Shown piece by piece: positions 44,758 through 55,939 of a stretch of 64,000 nt of DNA (the first letter of the stretch is position 1; each line of letters starts with the position of its first letter). The DNA comes from Methanohalophilus portucalensis (GTDB taxonomy: Archaea; Halobacteriota; Methanosarcinia; Methanosarcinales; Methanosarcinaceae): positions 1,165,069-1,229,068 of the forward strand of contig NZ_CP017881.1 of NCBI RefSeq assembly GCF_002761295.1. Direction: 5' to 3'. Made by a program: the position numbers and the translations under genes. Under the pieces are notes generated by a model, which made no database searches, was not told where the DNA came from, and saw nothing but the letters and a program-made list of their open reading frames with translations.

Positions 44758-46269
44758 ATGATTGATAAAGACAAATCAAAAAACCGAGTAACAAAAAATG
44801 AAAACGATATTGTAATAGATCCATTAGAGTCTATGAAAAGTAACCTTGGGAATATAGTTGAAGAATGTATTGAATGTTATATTGAACCTGGTTCACAGTA
44901 CACTTCAGAGCTTATTGAAAAACATGAAAGATTCGACGGAAAGCAAAAGAATACATCCATACAAAGGTCTATTGACCAAAGAAGAAAAATTAAAGGACTC
45001 TTAATCGCAAAAAAGAAGAATGTAAGTAAATCAAATTCAGATTGGATTGTTAAAGGTAGTCATGGAGCCAAACATTTGGTTACAGTTAATTCTGAAGGGG
45101 AGTATCTATGCGACTGTGAAGATTTTCGACATAGGCATTATATCTGCAAACACATACACGCTGTAAATGCAATAGAAAGCGGTCTTACTCTCCCATCAGT
45201 CCATGTATTGGAAAATAGGTTAAAGGAACTACGACCACACATAAAAAAATGCACACAAAACTGGAGTGCGTATAACAAAGCACAAAAAAAAGAAGAAGAA
45301 CTCCTTTACGTAATACTGAATAAAATATGTTCGATGATTATAGAGTACCCTGAAGCAAAAAGGGGTCGACCAACCGTTCCTATTAAAGATGCTATTTTTG
45401 CAATGGTATGTAAGGTATATAGCATGAAATCAGGGAGGCGAGCAGCACATAATATAAACCTAGCTTATGAAAAAGAATACATAAGTAGACAAGTACCACC
45501 GACTACGATATCAGATTACATGAGAATGTCTGATATTACGCCTATATTAACGGGATTGATTGAACTTGTAAGTACTCCATTTATCGACATTGAAAGAGTA
45601 TTTGCCATGGATTCTTCAGGATTTTCAACAAGCACATACGAAAGCTGGTACAACTTTAAGTATGGCATGGAGTCCAAGAAACACAAATGGTTGAAAGCGC
45701 ATATCAATGTGGGTGTGAAAACAAATATAATCACGGCGGTGAAAATAACCAATAAGGATGAACCAGATCAAAATAAGTTTGAACATCTTTTCAAAGCCAC
45801 ATTGAAGAATTTTCAAATTGATGAACAACTGGCAGATGGAGCATACTGCAATCGTGAAATTTTCAAATTGATTGATGATAGTGGTGCCAAACCATTCATA
45901 CCATTTTCAGATAATTCAAGTAGTAAACCTCGTGGTGTATGGATATGGAAAGAAATGTACGACCTCTTTCAAGAGAACAAATTAGAGTATCTCAAACATT
46001 ATGACAAGCGTAACAATGTTGAAACTACATTCCATATGTTGAAGACTAAGTTCAATGGAACACTGAAAAGTAGATCAGAAAATGGACAGGTCAATGAAAT
46101 CCTGTGTAAGATTCTGTGTCACAATATTTCTGTATTGATACACGAAATATATCAGTTAAATGTATCAGTAGATAACCTTTTTCAAGCGAAAAAGCAAAAT
46201 ATGCCATTGATGCATGTTGTTCATAATAATGGCATTCATGTGAACTATTCCTGCGCACAAAGTTACTAA
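44758..46269 (+). CDS. IS4-type DDE transposase with SWIM zinc finger
   Basis: The 503-residue protein has a SWIM motif (CDCEDFRHRHYICKH, CxCxnCxH) at about residues 117-131 and an RNase-H-like catalytic core with D285 (FAMDSSGFS), D360 (LADGAYCN) and E422. The last lies in YDKRNNVETTFHMLK, which fits the IS4-superfamily Y-(2)-R-(3)-E-(6)-K signature. A GRPTVPIKDAIFAMV helix region precedes the core. The full length and intact triad imply activity. A GGAGA ribosome site precedes the ATG. It is the likely mobiliser of the surrounding element. Confidence 0.88.
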   Translation: MIDKDKSKNRVTKNENDIVIDPLESMKSNLGNIVEECIECYIEPGSQYTSELIEKHERFDGKQKNTSIQRSIDQRRKIKGLLIAKKKNVSKSNSDWIVKGSHGAKHLVTVNSEGEYLCDCEDFRHRHYICKHIHAVNAIESGLTLPSVHVLENRLKELRPHIKKCTQNWSAYNKAQKKEEELLYVILNKICSMIIEYPEAKRGRPTVPIKDAIFAMVCKVYSMKSGRRAAHNINLAYEKEYISRQVPPTTISDYMRMSDITPILTGLIELVSTPFIDIERVFAMDSSGFSTSTYESWYNFKYGMESKKHKWLKAHINVGVKTNIITAVKITNKDEPDQNKFEHLFKATLKNFQIDEQLADGAYCNREIFKLIDDSGAKPFIPFSDNSSSKPRGVWIWKEMYDLFQENKLEYLKHYDKRNNVETTFHMLKTKFNGTLKSRSENGQVNEILCKILCHNISVLIHEIYQLNVSVDNLFQAKKQNMPLMHVVHNNGIHVNYSCAQSY

Positions 46270-46296
46270 AATGAATCACCTTTCGAGTGATTCATT
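46270..46296 (+). terminator. Hairpin after transposase gene
   Basis: AATGAATCAC and GTGATTCATT form a perfect 10-bp stem with a 7-nt loop directly after the stop codon, followed by a T-rich stretch (CTCTTTTT). Confidence 0.65.
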
Positions 46297-46360
46297 GATA
46301 TTCTCTTTTTACCTTATATATTACAACAAGTAGTGGGCTGATATATCTATCATTTTTATT

Positions 46361-46487
46361 GAGGCTTTGTAGAAATCCTCATGAGAATACAAATGTAACC
46401 ACATCGAACACAATGTTCAAAGAAGATCTTCGCTTTCTCTGTGTTCTTTGTGATTTATGCCTGAAGTATAGATTTTCTACAATGTCC
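46361..46487. repeat. Possible miniature inverted-repeat element or IS remnant
   Basis: GGCTTTGTAGAAATC (46363-46377) and GATTTTCTACAATGTCC (46471-46487) are imperfect inverted repeats, outermost base G. Between them lies CTCTGTGTTCTTTGTGATT (46437-46455), a motif also seen after radA. No coding capacity. A matching end motif occurs at 41781-41795. Confidence 0.4.
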
Positions 46488-46543
46488 ATTTTTGTAACTA
46501 CTTATAACTAAGAAAATGAGTCAAATCTGTTGGTATTTCTGTG

Positions 46544-46617
46544 CTGACCGAATATTCCTATCTTTGACCGAAAATTCATGTATATGGCCGAAAATAGCCT
46601 ATTTGTCGGACAAAGCG
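46544..46617 (+). repeat. Right-end array of TGNCCGAAAA-type repeats
   Basis: CCGA cores start at 46548, 46568 and 46588 (spaced exactly 20 bp) in the same top-strand direction as the left array. The terminal copy at 46606-46617 is inverted. TTTGACCGAAAATTCAT here nearly equals TTTGACCGATAATTCAT at the left end. Confidence 0.75.
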
Positions 46618-46626
46618 TCAAAACTA
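46618..46626 (+). repeat. Target-site duplication, right (TCAAAACTA)
   Basis: Identical to 41153-41161 and directly abutting the right terminal repeat. Nine bases is within the range known for IS4-family transposition. Confidence 0.85.
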
Positions 46627-46763
46627 TATTATAGAAAATCTCTTATGCTATATTTATTGAGCTAATGATGGCCTTTAGAATTATGTAAGTATGAATACTG
46701 CAGTAAGGCCTAAAAAAAACAAATTAATTTAAAAATTACAAAAAAAGAGATAAAAAACTGGAC

Positions 46764-47792
46764 TTAGTATGTCCAGTTCTTTGCTGCTTCGATCATTGCC
46801 TGAAGGTTCTGGGTAGGAGTCTTGCTCACAATACCGCAACCCGGTGCGAGAAGCTGTACTCCTGCATCGAGAACTCTCTTGGATTCTTCCTTTACACCTT
46901 CGACATTGTCTTCGCCCTGGTTCCATAGAACACTTACAGGGTCGAGGTTACCTAAGATGAGGGCCTTGTCCACATTCTCAACTGCTGCTACAGGGTCGAC
47001 ATTCTGGTCTACACTGATTGCATCTACGCCGCAGGTTTCCATGATCGCAAGTCCGTTAGTTGTGTCTCCGCAGATGTGGAGGATGGATGGTATACCTTTC
47101 TCGTGGAGTGCTTCAACAATCTTCTGGTGGAATGGAACTACGAAAGTCTTGTAGAAGTCAGCACCAATAAGCTGGTAGCTGGCTGTTGGATCAATGATTG
47201 CAAAGGTGTCGGCACCGTTCTCGACCTGCTTGAGGGCGTACTGTGTGCAGAACTCAGTGGTGAATTCCATGAGTTTGAGGCCAAATTCCTGGTCTGTCAT
47301 GATGTTCATGAACCAGGAGTCACCATTAAGGTGCTGTGCGAGGGAGAATGGTCCGATCATACTGCCGATGATTGGAAGTTCGTCGCCGTATTTGTCTGCG
47401 AGGATCTTGACTGCCTGACATACGTTTCCGATCCTGCCGTCTTCGATGTTGTAACCTTCGAATTGTTCGAGGTCTTCGGCCTTGCTGACAACGTGGCTGA
47501 TAACGGATGGCTGCTGTTCCTTGGTACTTGGCTTGATTCCGCATCCGAAAAATTCTGCTTCTGCTGTGATGTCGAAAGGAACACGTACTGCTTCAAATCC
47601 TACAACTGTGTGGCCTGCTTCTGCCAGTGCTGCCATTTTTACAGGGTCTTCGTGAGCTTCTGGCCAGTAAGCATCTACTGCATCCATCTGTTCTACTGTT
47701 CCTGTCTGGGTGGCACAGATAGCAGGCATCCTGTCTACTTCTTCACCTGCAAATACGCGTGCTAATCTCTCTTTGGGTGTATATTCAACCAT
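46764..47792 (-). CDS. mtbA: Methylcobamide:CoM methyltransferase, probably MtbA
   Basis: The 342-residue uroporphyrinogen-decarboxylase-fold enzyme moves a methyl group from a corrinoid protein to coenzyme M using zinc. Visible zinc-site parts are HICGDTTN and [13 protein letters not shown] (His-x-Cys...Cys). MtaA (methanol) and MtbA (methylamines) are close paralogues; the adjacent pyl genes favour MtbA. It has its own promoter: on the minus strand AGATATATATATGC at about 47850-47863, and an AAGGAG ribosome site. Confidence 0.8.
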   Translation of the reverse strand: MVEYTPKERLARVFAGEEVDRMPAICATQTGTVEQMDAVDAYWPEAHEDPVKMAALAEAGHTVVGFEAVRVPFDITAEAEFFGCGIKPSTKEQQPSVISHVVSKAEDLEQFEGYNIEDGRIGNVCQAVKILADKYGDELPIIGSMIGPFSLAQHLNGDSWFMNIMTDQEFGLKLMEFTTEFCTQYALKQVENGADTFAIIDPTASYQLIGADFYKTFVVPFHQKIVEALHEKGIPSILHICGDTTNGLAIMETCGVDAISVDQNVDPVAAVENVDKALILGNLDPVSVLWNQGEDNVEGVKEESKRVLDAGVQLLAPGCGIVSKTPTQNLQAMIEAAKNWTY

Positions 47793-47932
47793 AACCTTTA
47801 CTCCTTAAAACTTATTTTTATTCTAAAAGGTAATCTGGCTACGCATTTAGCATATATATATCTTTTCATGTTCAGTTTCTCATGAAAAAAGCGCTATCAA
47901 TATACTTGTTTTGCTCTTGAGATCTCTCTACT

Positions 47933-48712
47933 TTACATTACCGCGTAAAGCATTGAAGCCACGCCAATCATCAGAGGTTCCATTACTAGATCGATTTCGT
48001 TCCTTTCCCCGATGTCTTCAGGCAAGCCACAGGGAATTCCCGGTGTGGACACGAGGCATCTTTCTGCGACCATGCCTTCGGAGATCGTATTGGGATTTGG
48101 TGTAGCTTCCAGGACCATGGAGAACTTGTGTTCTTCTTCGGGATCATAGGGTATGATGCCCAGTTCTTTGCGGGCCTTTTCCATAGTTTCCCTGTCGGGG
48201 TCATAGGCATACACATCGAAATCCCTTTTTACGAGATGTTGTGCTCCGGCATAACCCACTCTTCCCAGGCCGATTACAAGTATATCTTTTGAGTCGGCAT
48301 ATTTGTAACGGGAGGCGATTTCAGCATAAACCACTCCGGTGCATACATGATTGGTTGCAATTTTGCCGTTTTTCATATTGTGTGCAATAAAAATGTGGTC
48401 ATCTGCCATCAGTATTATGTCGGCATCACTGGAAACAGCTTCATAGTACCCGGTAACGTCAGGATGCTCGGTTACAGCACCATCAAGGCCGAAATATTCG
48501 GTTATCGTAAGCAGGGATGACGAAAAGTTGGTAATGATACCGTTGCCGGAAGTTATAGGCACAATACCTACCTTTTCTCCGTCAAGAGTTGTGCCGTATA
48601 TTTGTTTGCATATGTCAGCAATGTCCATTCCGGTTGCTTTTTTGATAGTATTGTTATTGCACTCAAGCTGTTTTGTGAGTCCTTCCAGATCTTGTGGTGT
48701 AAGTAGTGCCAT
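47933..48712 (-). CDS. pylD: Pyrrolysine biosynthesis protein PylD
   Basis: The dehydrogenase converts the isopeptide 3-methylornithyl-lysine to pyrrolysine by oxidation and ring closure. The 259-residue protein has a Rossmann-type stretch KDILVIGLGRVGYAGAQHLV and a preceding substrate region GIVPITSGNGIITNFSSSL. It ends the pyl operon, 13 bp after pylC, followed by mtbA with a separate promoter. Confidence 0.95.
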   Translation of the reverse strand: MALLTPQDLEGLTKQLECNNNTIKKATGMDIADICKQIYGTTLDGEKVGIVPITSGNGIITNFSSSLLTITEYFGLDGAVTEHPDVTGYYEAVSSDADIILMADDHIFIAHNMKNGKIATNHVCTGVVYAEIASRYKYADSKDILVIGLGRVGYAGAQHLVKRDFDVYAYDPDRETMEKARKELGIIPYDPEEEHKFSMVLEATPNPNTISEGMVAERCLVSTPGIPCGLPEDIGERNEIDLVMEPLMIGVASMLYAVM

Positions 48713-48725
48713 ATTAATCCTCCTT

Positions 48726-49808
48726 TTACTGCTTCATATCGGATTTGATGAGCTGAATTGCTTTTTTTCTTTTATCAAACATTTCATGCCATGTCGTGCC
48801 GCTGGATATCAGGGTATAGATTGGTTTTTTCCCCTTGCATTTGAATATTTCCAACCCCTTTGATTCATGGAACTGTCGGTAGTCATCACCGCCTGAAAGC
48901 ACATGTTCTCCAACAGGGATAAGTTTTCCATCAGATGCCATCAAGTGCTCGTAGTTACATTGTTTGCCAACAGGAAGAAGTTTGTTTTCCCTTATTTTTC
49001 CTGCAAAAGTTCCCATTAGCCATTCAAGCAGGTTCACACCACTACTGTGATATACTACGGTAGGTGTCTGGCTGGGAAACCGTGCATCGATCTCAATTAC
49101 CCGGATTCCTTCGGGGGAGAGTATTGCTTCCACATCCATGATTCCTTTAAGGGACAGATTGCTGGCCAGCCGGTGTGTGATTTCCCTGAAATTCACATCT
49201 GTTTCCATCGGTGTGACGCGGTGGCAATCATGTCCCTGGTCAATATGGACCTGTGTCTGCTGACCGATCATGAAATTGTTCCCGTCACCCACCACTTCCA
49301 GTGAAACTACCGGTCCGGGTACATATTCTTCAACGACCATCGAATCATCAATGTCTGCCAGTTCACTTTCATTGTCAATTATGCGCGCTCCCTTACTGCT
49401 GCTCATGCATGGGGGTTTAACAAAATAAGGAGGATTTTTGGGATTTTCCGAGGGAATAGGTATATCGATCGATTTGAAATATTTTCTTGAACGCTTTTTG
49501 TCCATGCTGGTATGATAGGCGGTAAAATCAAAAAGAAGAGGGCAACGTAGTTCTGGTTCTATTTTTTTCAAAAAGAGAAGGGTGTCAAGGTTTTCATTTG
49601 TCGGGATTATAGCATCTGAGTGGCGGGATAATTCTATGAGCCTTTCTGGTCTTTCTGTAATATCAAAGCAAAAATGCTTATCCACACTATTACGTATCAG
49701 AGGCTTGTTTTTCCTGTCGATCAGATGTACCTGTATCCCGGATTTCCTGGCAAGATAAGCCACCTCGAAGCCCTGTAGCTTGCCCCCAATCAGACATATC
49801 GTTTTCAT
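48726..49808 (-). CDS. pylC: Pyrrolysine biosynthesis protein PylC (ATP-grasp ligase)
   Basis: PylC links 3-methylornithine to lysine with ATP. From ATG 49808 the protein starts MKTICLIGGKLQGFEVAYLA; longer frames overlap pylB and are not supported. ATP-grasp features: FVKPPCMSSSKGARII, VVEEYVPGPVVSLEVVG, IEIDARFPSQTPTVVYHSSG. The start follows the pylB TAG stop with one base between (TAG-A-ATG), so translation is probably coupled. Confidence 0.94.
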   Translation of the reverse strand: MKTICLIGGKLQGFEVAYLARKSGIQVHLIDRKNKPLIRNSVDKHFCFDITERPERLIELSRHSDAIIPTNENLDTLLFLKKIEPELRCPLLFDFTAYHTSMDKKRSRKYFKSIDIPIPSENPKNPPYFVKPPCMSSSKGARIIDNESELADIDDSMVVEEYVPGPVVSLEVVGDGNNFMIGQQTQVHIDQGHDCHRVTPMETDVNFREITHRLASNLSLKGIMDVEAILSPEGIRVIEIDARFPSQTPTVVYHSSGVNLLEWLMGTFAGKIRENKLLPVGKQCNYEHLMASDGKLIPVGEHVLSGGDDYRQFHESKGLEIFKCKGKKPIYTLISSGTTWHEMFDKRKKAIQLIKSDMKQ

Positions 49809-49809
49809 T

Positions 49810-52100
<2,291 letters not shown>

Positions 52101-52181
52101 CTATAGGGGCGACTTCTGATATCTACATTTGCTGAGGCGTCTAATTTTGCAACATATCCAGACCGTCACTTTCTATTTTAC

Positions 52182-52253
52182 TGGCGGAAACCCCGGGAAT
52201 CTAACCCGGCTGAATGGATCTAGAGTCCATTTGATCTACCTGATCAGGTTTCC
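52182..52253 (-). tRNA. pylT: tRNA-Pyl (anticodon CUA)
   Basis: The 72-nt minus-strand sequence starts GGAAACCTGATC and ends GGTTTCCGCCA with encoded CCA. It pairs GGAAACC with GGTTTCC, has a six-bp anticodon stem with CTCTAGA loop (CUA), a very short D-arm and a one-base junction, and T-arm CCGGG...CCCGG, all hallmarks of tRNA-Pyl. It is first in the operon with pylSBCD. Confidence 0.97.
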
Positions 52254-52279
52254 ACAGGATAGTCTGCTTTATTTCTTTG

Positions 52280-52295
52280 AATTTGTATTTAACTC
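52280..52295 (-). promoter_or_regulatory. pylT promoter TATA box
   Basis: On the minus strand AGTTAAATACAAATTC lies about 30 bp before the tRNA 5' end, matching the archaeal box A position. It probably drives pylTSBCD as one transcript. Confidence 0.5.
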
Positions 52296-52427
52296 TATGG
52301 GTGTGTGATGGGAAATAACAGTTTCCTATCATAAATTATATTAATAATAAGTTCGCTGCTAAAAATTGCTTTATATAACTTCATGCATCTTGAAAAACAC
52401 CAATAAAAGCCGGCAGATGATAATCAT

Positions 52428-53903
52428 ATGCTCCCCTTCAAAGAAAATATACTTGAGTTAATTCCTTCAACCCATGGCGGACTTATCCGGAAGACCTCAC
52501 AGCAGTATTCCATTCCTCTCTCCGATATAGTGGATTTTAGTGCCAGTTTGAATCCTCTGGGCAGCCCTTTTGATAATCCTGAATGGGATATGGACCTGCA
52601 GGATTTGTTTGCCACATCTTTTGAAAAAATGGGCCAATATCCTGATAATCGCTATCTTGAATACAGAGCTGCAGCTGCCTTTTTTGTAGGAGGGGGTGCA
52701 GGTGCTGTTAACATTGTCCCCGGTAATGGTTCATCGGAAATCATCAGGCTTGTCGCCGGTTGTATTCTCAATGAAGGGGATGAGGTAATGATTCCCCAAC
52801 CCACCTTTGCTGAATATGAGCAGCAATGCAGGGTGGCAGGGGCAAAGATTGTGTATTATCCGGTAGAATCCCTGCTTTCCATATCTGAGGATGCTCTGGA
52901 ATCGGCACGTATCCTTTTTGTTTGCAATCCCAACAATCCTACAGGTAAGTTGCTGGCAAGGGAAGATATCCTGCGCCTTGCAGGGCTTTGTGCAGAAACA
53001 GATACTCTGCTTTTTGTTGATGAAGCTTTTATTGAACTATCCGATATATCAAGTACTGTCGTTGATGTTGCCGTCTCTAACGATAATATTTTCGTAATGA
53101 GGTCACTTACCAAATCATTTGCACTGCCGGGTATACGTATGGGATTTGGTGTCGCATCTGAGGTAATGGCTGAAAAATTGAATACTGCCCGTCTGCCCTG
53201 GAATATGGGCTCTCTTGCTGAAGAGGTGGGATGTTCCCTGATGGGTATGGAGGGTGGTATGGAATCAACATACCTGAATGTGTCCCGCCAGAAGATAACA
53301 GAATACAGGGATTATCTTATAGATCGGCTGAGTGATATCTACGGTTTCCATCCTCATTCAAGTTCTGTAAATTATATACTTGTGGATATCTCCGAGCTCC
53401 TTATGGACTCTGTAGAACTCACGAAAAGGCTTGCAATACATGGTGTACTTATAAGGGATTGCAGTTCTTTCCCGCTGATGGAAAACGATTTTATCCGTCT
53501 TGCCGTGCGGCCTCCTGAAGAAACGGATATACTGATCCATACTATCGGAGAGGTCCTTACAGAATCCGGTAAGGATTATGCTGAGGAAAAACTGAAAGAA
53601 ACCATAAAAGGCGTCTCTTCCGGCTGTTCTTCAAGCCGCAATACCTGTGAATACTATCCCTGTCATTTCGAAGGTCAGGACTGTACTTTTTGTTTCTGTC
53701 CCTTCTACCCATGTGAAGATACGCGCACTGGGGGTAAATGGATAGATAGCACTACAGGTAGCAGGGTCTGGAGCTGTGAAGACTGTGTGCTTGTCCATAA
53801 TTCGGATGTTGTACACAGGATGCTTAACATTCTCATGGAGGATGGGGGTACTGACATCAGCCTCAAAAAAGCCTGGGATGAAGTGATAGGTGTCAGTTTA
53901 TAA
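52428..53903 (+). CDS. cobD: Threonine-phosphate decarboxylase CobD with C-terminal Cys-rich domain
   Basis: Residues 1-390 form a fold-type I PLP enzyme like histidinol-phosphate aminotransferase: STHGGLIRKTS, FSASLNPLGSP, FVCNPNNPTGKLL, FVDEAFIEL, PLP lysine in RSLTKSFALPGIRMG. It makes aminopropanol phosphate for cobamides. The last 90 residues are Cys-rich (CEYYPCHFEGQDCTFCFCPF, YPCEDT, WSCEDCVLV). The Methanosarcina mazei homologue with this tail was reported to be a bifunctional threonine kinase/decarboxylase. TATA-like TTTATATAAC lies about 55 bp upstream. Divergent from the pyl operon. Confidence 0.9.
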   Translation: MLPFKENILELIPSTHGGLIRKTSQQYSIPLSDIVDFSASLNPLGSPFDNPEWDMDLQDLFATSFEKMGQYPDNRYLEYRAAAAFFVGGGAGAVNIVPGNGSSEIIRLVAGCILNEGDEVMIPQPTFAEYEQQCRVAGAKIVYYPVESLLSISEDALESARILFVCNPNNPTGKLLAREDILRLAGLCAETDTLLFVDEAFIELSDISSTVVDVAVSNDNIFVMRSLTKSFALPGIRMGFGVASEVMAEKLNTARLPWNMGSLAEEVGCSLMGMEGGMESTYLNVSRQKITEYRDYLIDRLSDIYGFHPHSSSVNYILVDISELLMDSVELTKRLAIHGVLIRDCSSFPLMENDFIRLAVRPPEETDILIHTIGEVLTESGKDYAEEKLKETIKGVSSGCSSSRNTCEYYPCHFEGQDCTFCFCPFYPCEDTRTGGKWIDSTTGSRVWSCEDCVLVHNSDVVHRMLNILMEDGGTDISLKKAWDEVIGVSL

Positions 53904-53922
53904 TTTATACCATCACTATTTA

Positions 53923-55800
53923 TCAATTCGTAGTTGGTTTATCCGGGATCGTAAAGGTAAATGTACTTCCCTTACCAACCTCACTTTTCAGTTCGACCTG
54001 TCCATCGTGCATTTCCACCAGTTCCCTGACAAGGGAAAGTCCCAGTCCGGTGCCCTTATGTTCACTGGATTTGGAGGATTTGACCTGCTGGAAAGGTTCA
54101 AAAATTGTAGTCTGCTCGCTCTCGGGTATGCCTATGCCGGTGTCAGAGACTGCAACTTTCAATTTGTCCTTTTTTTGATTGGCAATAATTGTAATTGTTC
54201 CTTTAGCCGGGGTAAACTTGGTTGCATTGCTCAGCAGATTGTACATAATCTGTTTGAACTTTTTCCTGTCAGCATAAACCCTAATTTCTTCAGACGGTAA
54301 ATCCATTTGCAGGTCTATCCTCTTTTTGGACGTGAGAGGTTTGATGAGTATGCTGATTTCATCCAATACTTCATGCAGCTCAAAACTACTGTATTCAAGT
54401 TGTTCTTGTCCGGCTTCGATCTTTGAAATATCTAGAATATCATCTATCAAACTTAACAGGTGATTGCCGCTTTTGGCAATATTGGAAACATATTTCTTCT
54501 GAGGATCATTGAGTTCGCCCCTTACTTCTTTTGATAGTATGTCGGAAAACCCAATGATTGAGTTCAAAGGAGTCCTCAATTCATGACTCATATTTGCCAG
54601 AAATTCACTCTTGGCCTGGTTCGCTTTTTCTGCAGTTCTTTTAGCCTTGATGGCATTTTCTTCGGCAGTCTTACGTTCTGAAATATCCTGAAACAGTTCC
54701 AGAATGTATGTATCTCCTTTTATGGAAATTTCCTGTGCATTTTTCAATATAGGTTTTTTTCTTCCGTTTTTGCACTTTATTGTGGTGTCCATCCCTCTGA
54801 ATCCTTCCTTTCCGTCTTCCCATATGGGGCACTGTTTTGAGGCTGAGCCCTTGGGGCAAACGATGTCACATAGTTGTCCGACGAGTTCTTCCCCTTTATA
54901 ACCTGTAATCTCACATGTACGGTAGTTTACATCTTTTATGATGTAGTCCTGATCTATCATCAGGACCCCGCCGGGCATGTTTTCATATATAGTCTTTAAC
55001 TTTTCTTCAGCTTCGACCCTTTGTGTAATGTCATTCCCAATGGCAAGAAGGCCAGTGACTTCTCCATTCTCATTTTTTAATGCCGTGTCGAACCACTCGA
55101 CAGTGACCTCATTGCCTTTTCTTGTGACAATAGGGTTGATATTACCCTCTGTAGGATGGCCGGCAATTGCTTTTTTGAATACAGACCTGGTCCTTTCCTT
55201 TTCTCTGCCGGGTATGAATCTGGAAAACCAATCTTCTCCCTTCACTTCCTTAAGTTCGTAGCCGGAGATCCTTTCCATATGGGGGTTGCAATATACGATC
55301 TTTCCCTGCCTGTCAAGAACAGTCACAATCACTCTGGCAGTGCCGATTAGGCCGGTTAATAGGTCGATTTCTTTTACCAAACTGTCTTCATTCTTTTTTT
55401 CTTCAGTGATGTCCCTCATTATTCCCAGGTATCCGTATATTCTGGATTTTTCTGTAAAAAGAGGGGATATTTTAATCTGGCAGTAAAACGTACTTCCATC
55501 CTTGCATTTCCTGATTCCTTCAATCTCATGAGGTTTTCCGGAATAGAGGTCTGAGAACATTTCTTTTTTCTGTTCCGAGGTCAGTTCTTGCTCATGGAGG
55601 ATTGTTATTGGTTTGCCCTTTATTTCAGGCAAAGTCCATCCGAACATCTCTTCTGCAGTTCGGTTCACAAAATTGATGGTAAAATCAGGATTAGTATATA
55701 TTATGGCATCTGTGGACTGCTGGATCATGTCTTCAAATACTTTTGATTTGTTCACAGGTGCATTAAATTCTAAATTATCCACATCAACCACATTGTACAT
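53923..55800 (-). CDS. Cytoplasmic multi-PAS sensor histidine kinase
   Basis: No transmembrane segment is seen. Three PAS/PAC units precede the kinase: about residues 20-135, 145-260 and 262-375. The third has a Cys cluster (QLCDIVCPKGSASKQCPI), a possible redox or heme site. Then HisKA (LANMSHELRTPLNSIIGFSD) and HATPase (NLLSNATKFTP, DTGIGIPESE, GTGLGLSLV). No response regulator is adjacent, so it is an orphan. Possible signals are redox or small ligands. Confidence 0.92.
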   Translation of the reverse strand: MYNVVDVDNLEFNAPVNKSKVFEDMIQQSTDAIIYTNPDFTINFVNRTAEEMFGWTLPEIKGKPITILHEQELTSEQKKEMFSDLYSGKPHEIEGIRKCKDGSTFYCQIKISPLFTEKSRIYGYLGIMRDITEEKKNEDSLVKEIDLLTGLIGTARVIVTVLDRQGKIVYCNPHMERISGYELKEVKGEDWFSRFIPGREKERTRSVFKKAIAGHPTEGNINPIVTRKGNEVTVEWFDTALKNENGEVTGLLAIGNDITQRVEAEEKLKTIYENMPGGVLMIDQDYIIKDVNYRTCEITGYKGEELVGQLCDIVCPKGSASKQCPIWEDGKEGFRGMDTTIKCKNGRKKPILKNAQEISIKGDTYILELFQDISERKTAEENAIKAKRTAEKANQAKSEFLANMSHELRTPLNSIIGFSDILSKEVRGELNDPQKKYVSNIAKSGNHLLSLIDDILDISKIEAGQEQLEYSSFELHEVLDEISILIKPLTSKKRIDLQMDLPSEEIRVYADRKKFKQIMYNLLSNATKFTPAKGTITIIANQKKDKLKVAVSDTGIGIPESEQTTIFEPFQQVKSSKSSEHKGTGLGLSLVRELVEMHDGQVELKSEVGKGSTFTFTIPDKPTTN

Positions 55801-55939
55801 TATAGTATTTCAAATATTTTTATAATGCTAATTTGCATAAACATCCGAGTTATGGTGGATAAGGGAACTCTTTTTATTTATTCTTTGCGTATATTTTATT
55901 GATGTGATACAGCAATTTACGTTGCATGTCTGTTCTCGT

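Larger units (their letters stand above)
41162..46617. mobile_element. 5,456-bp transposon with IS4-type SWIM transposase and cargo genes
   Basis: Left end CGCTTTGTCCGA (41162-41173) and right end TCGGACAAAGCG (46606-46617) are perfect 12-bp inverted repeats, 16 of 17 if extended. TCAAAACTA flanks both ends directly (41153-41161 and 46618-46626), a 9-bp target duplication, so the element arrived as one unit. Inside are subterminal repeats, two lipoprotein genes, a decayed gene, a zinc-ribbon protein and a DDE transposase. It is AT-richer than its neighbours. An inner pair of GAGGYYTGTAGAAA inverted motifs (41781-41795, 46361-46375) might mark a second nested element. Confidence 0.85.

Noticed and set aside
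47076-47765. 229-codon plus-strand frame opposite mtbA-like gene
   Set aside because: Cys/Val-rich shadow translation of a well-conserved methyltransferase; no family resemblance.
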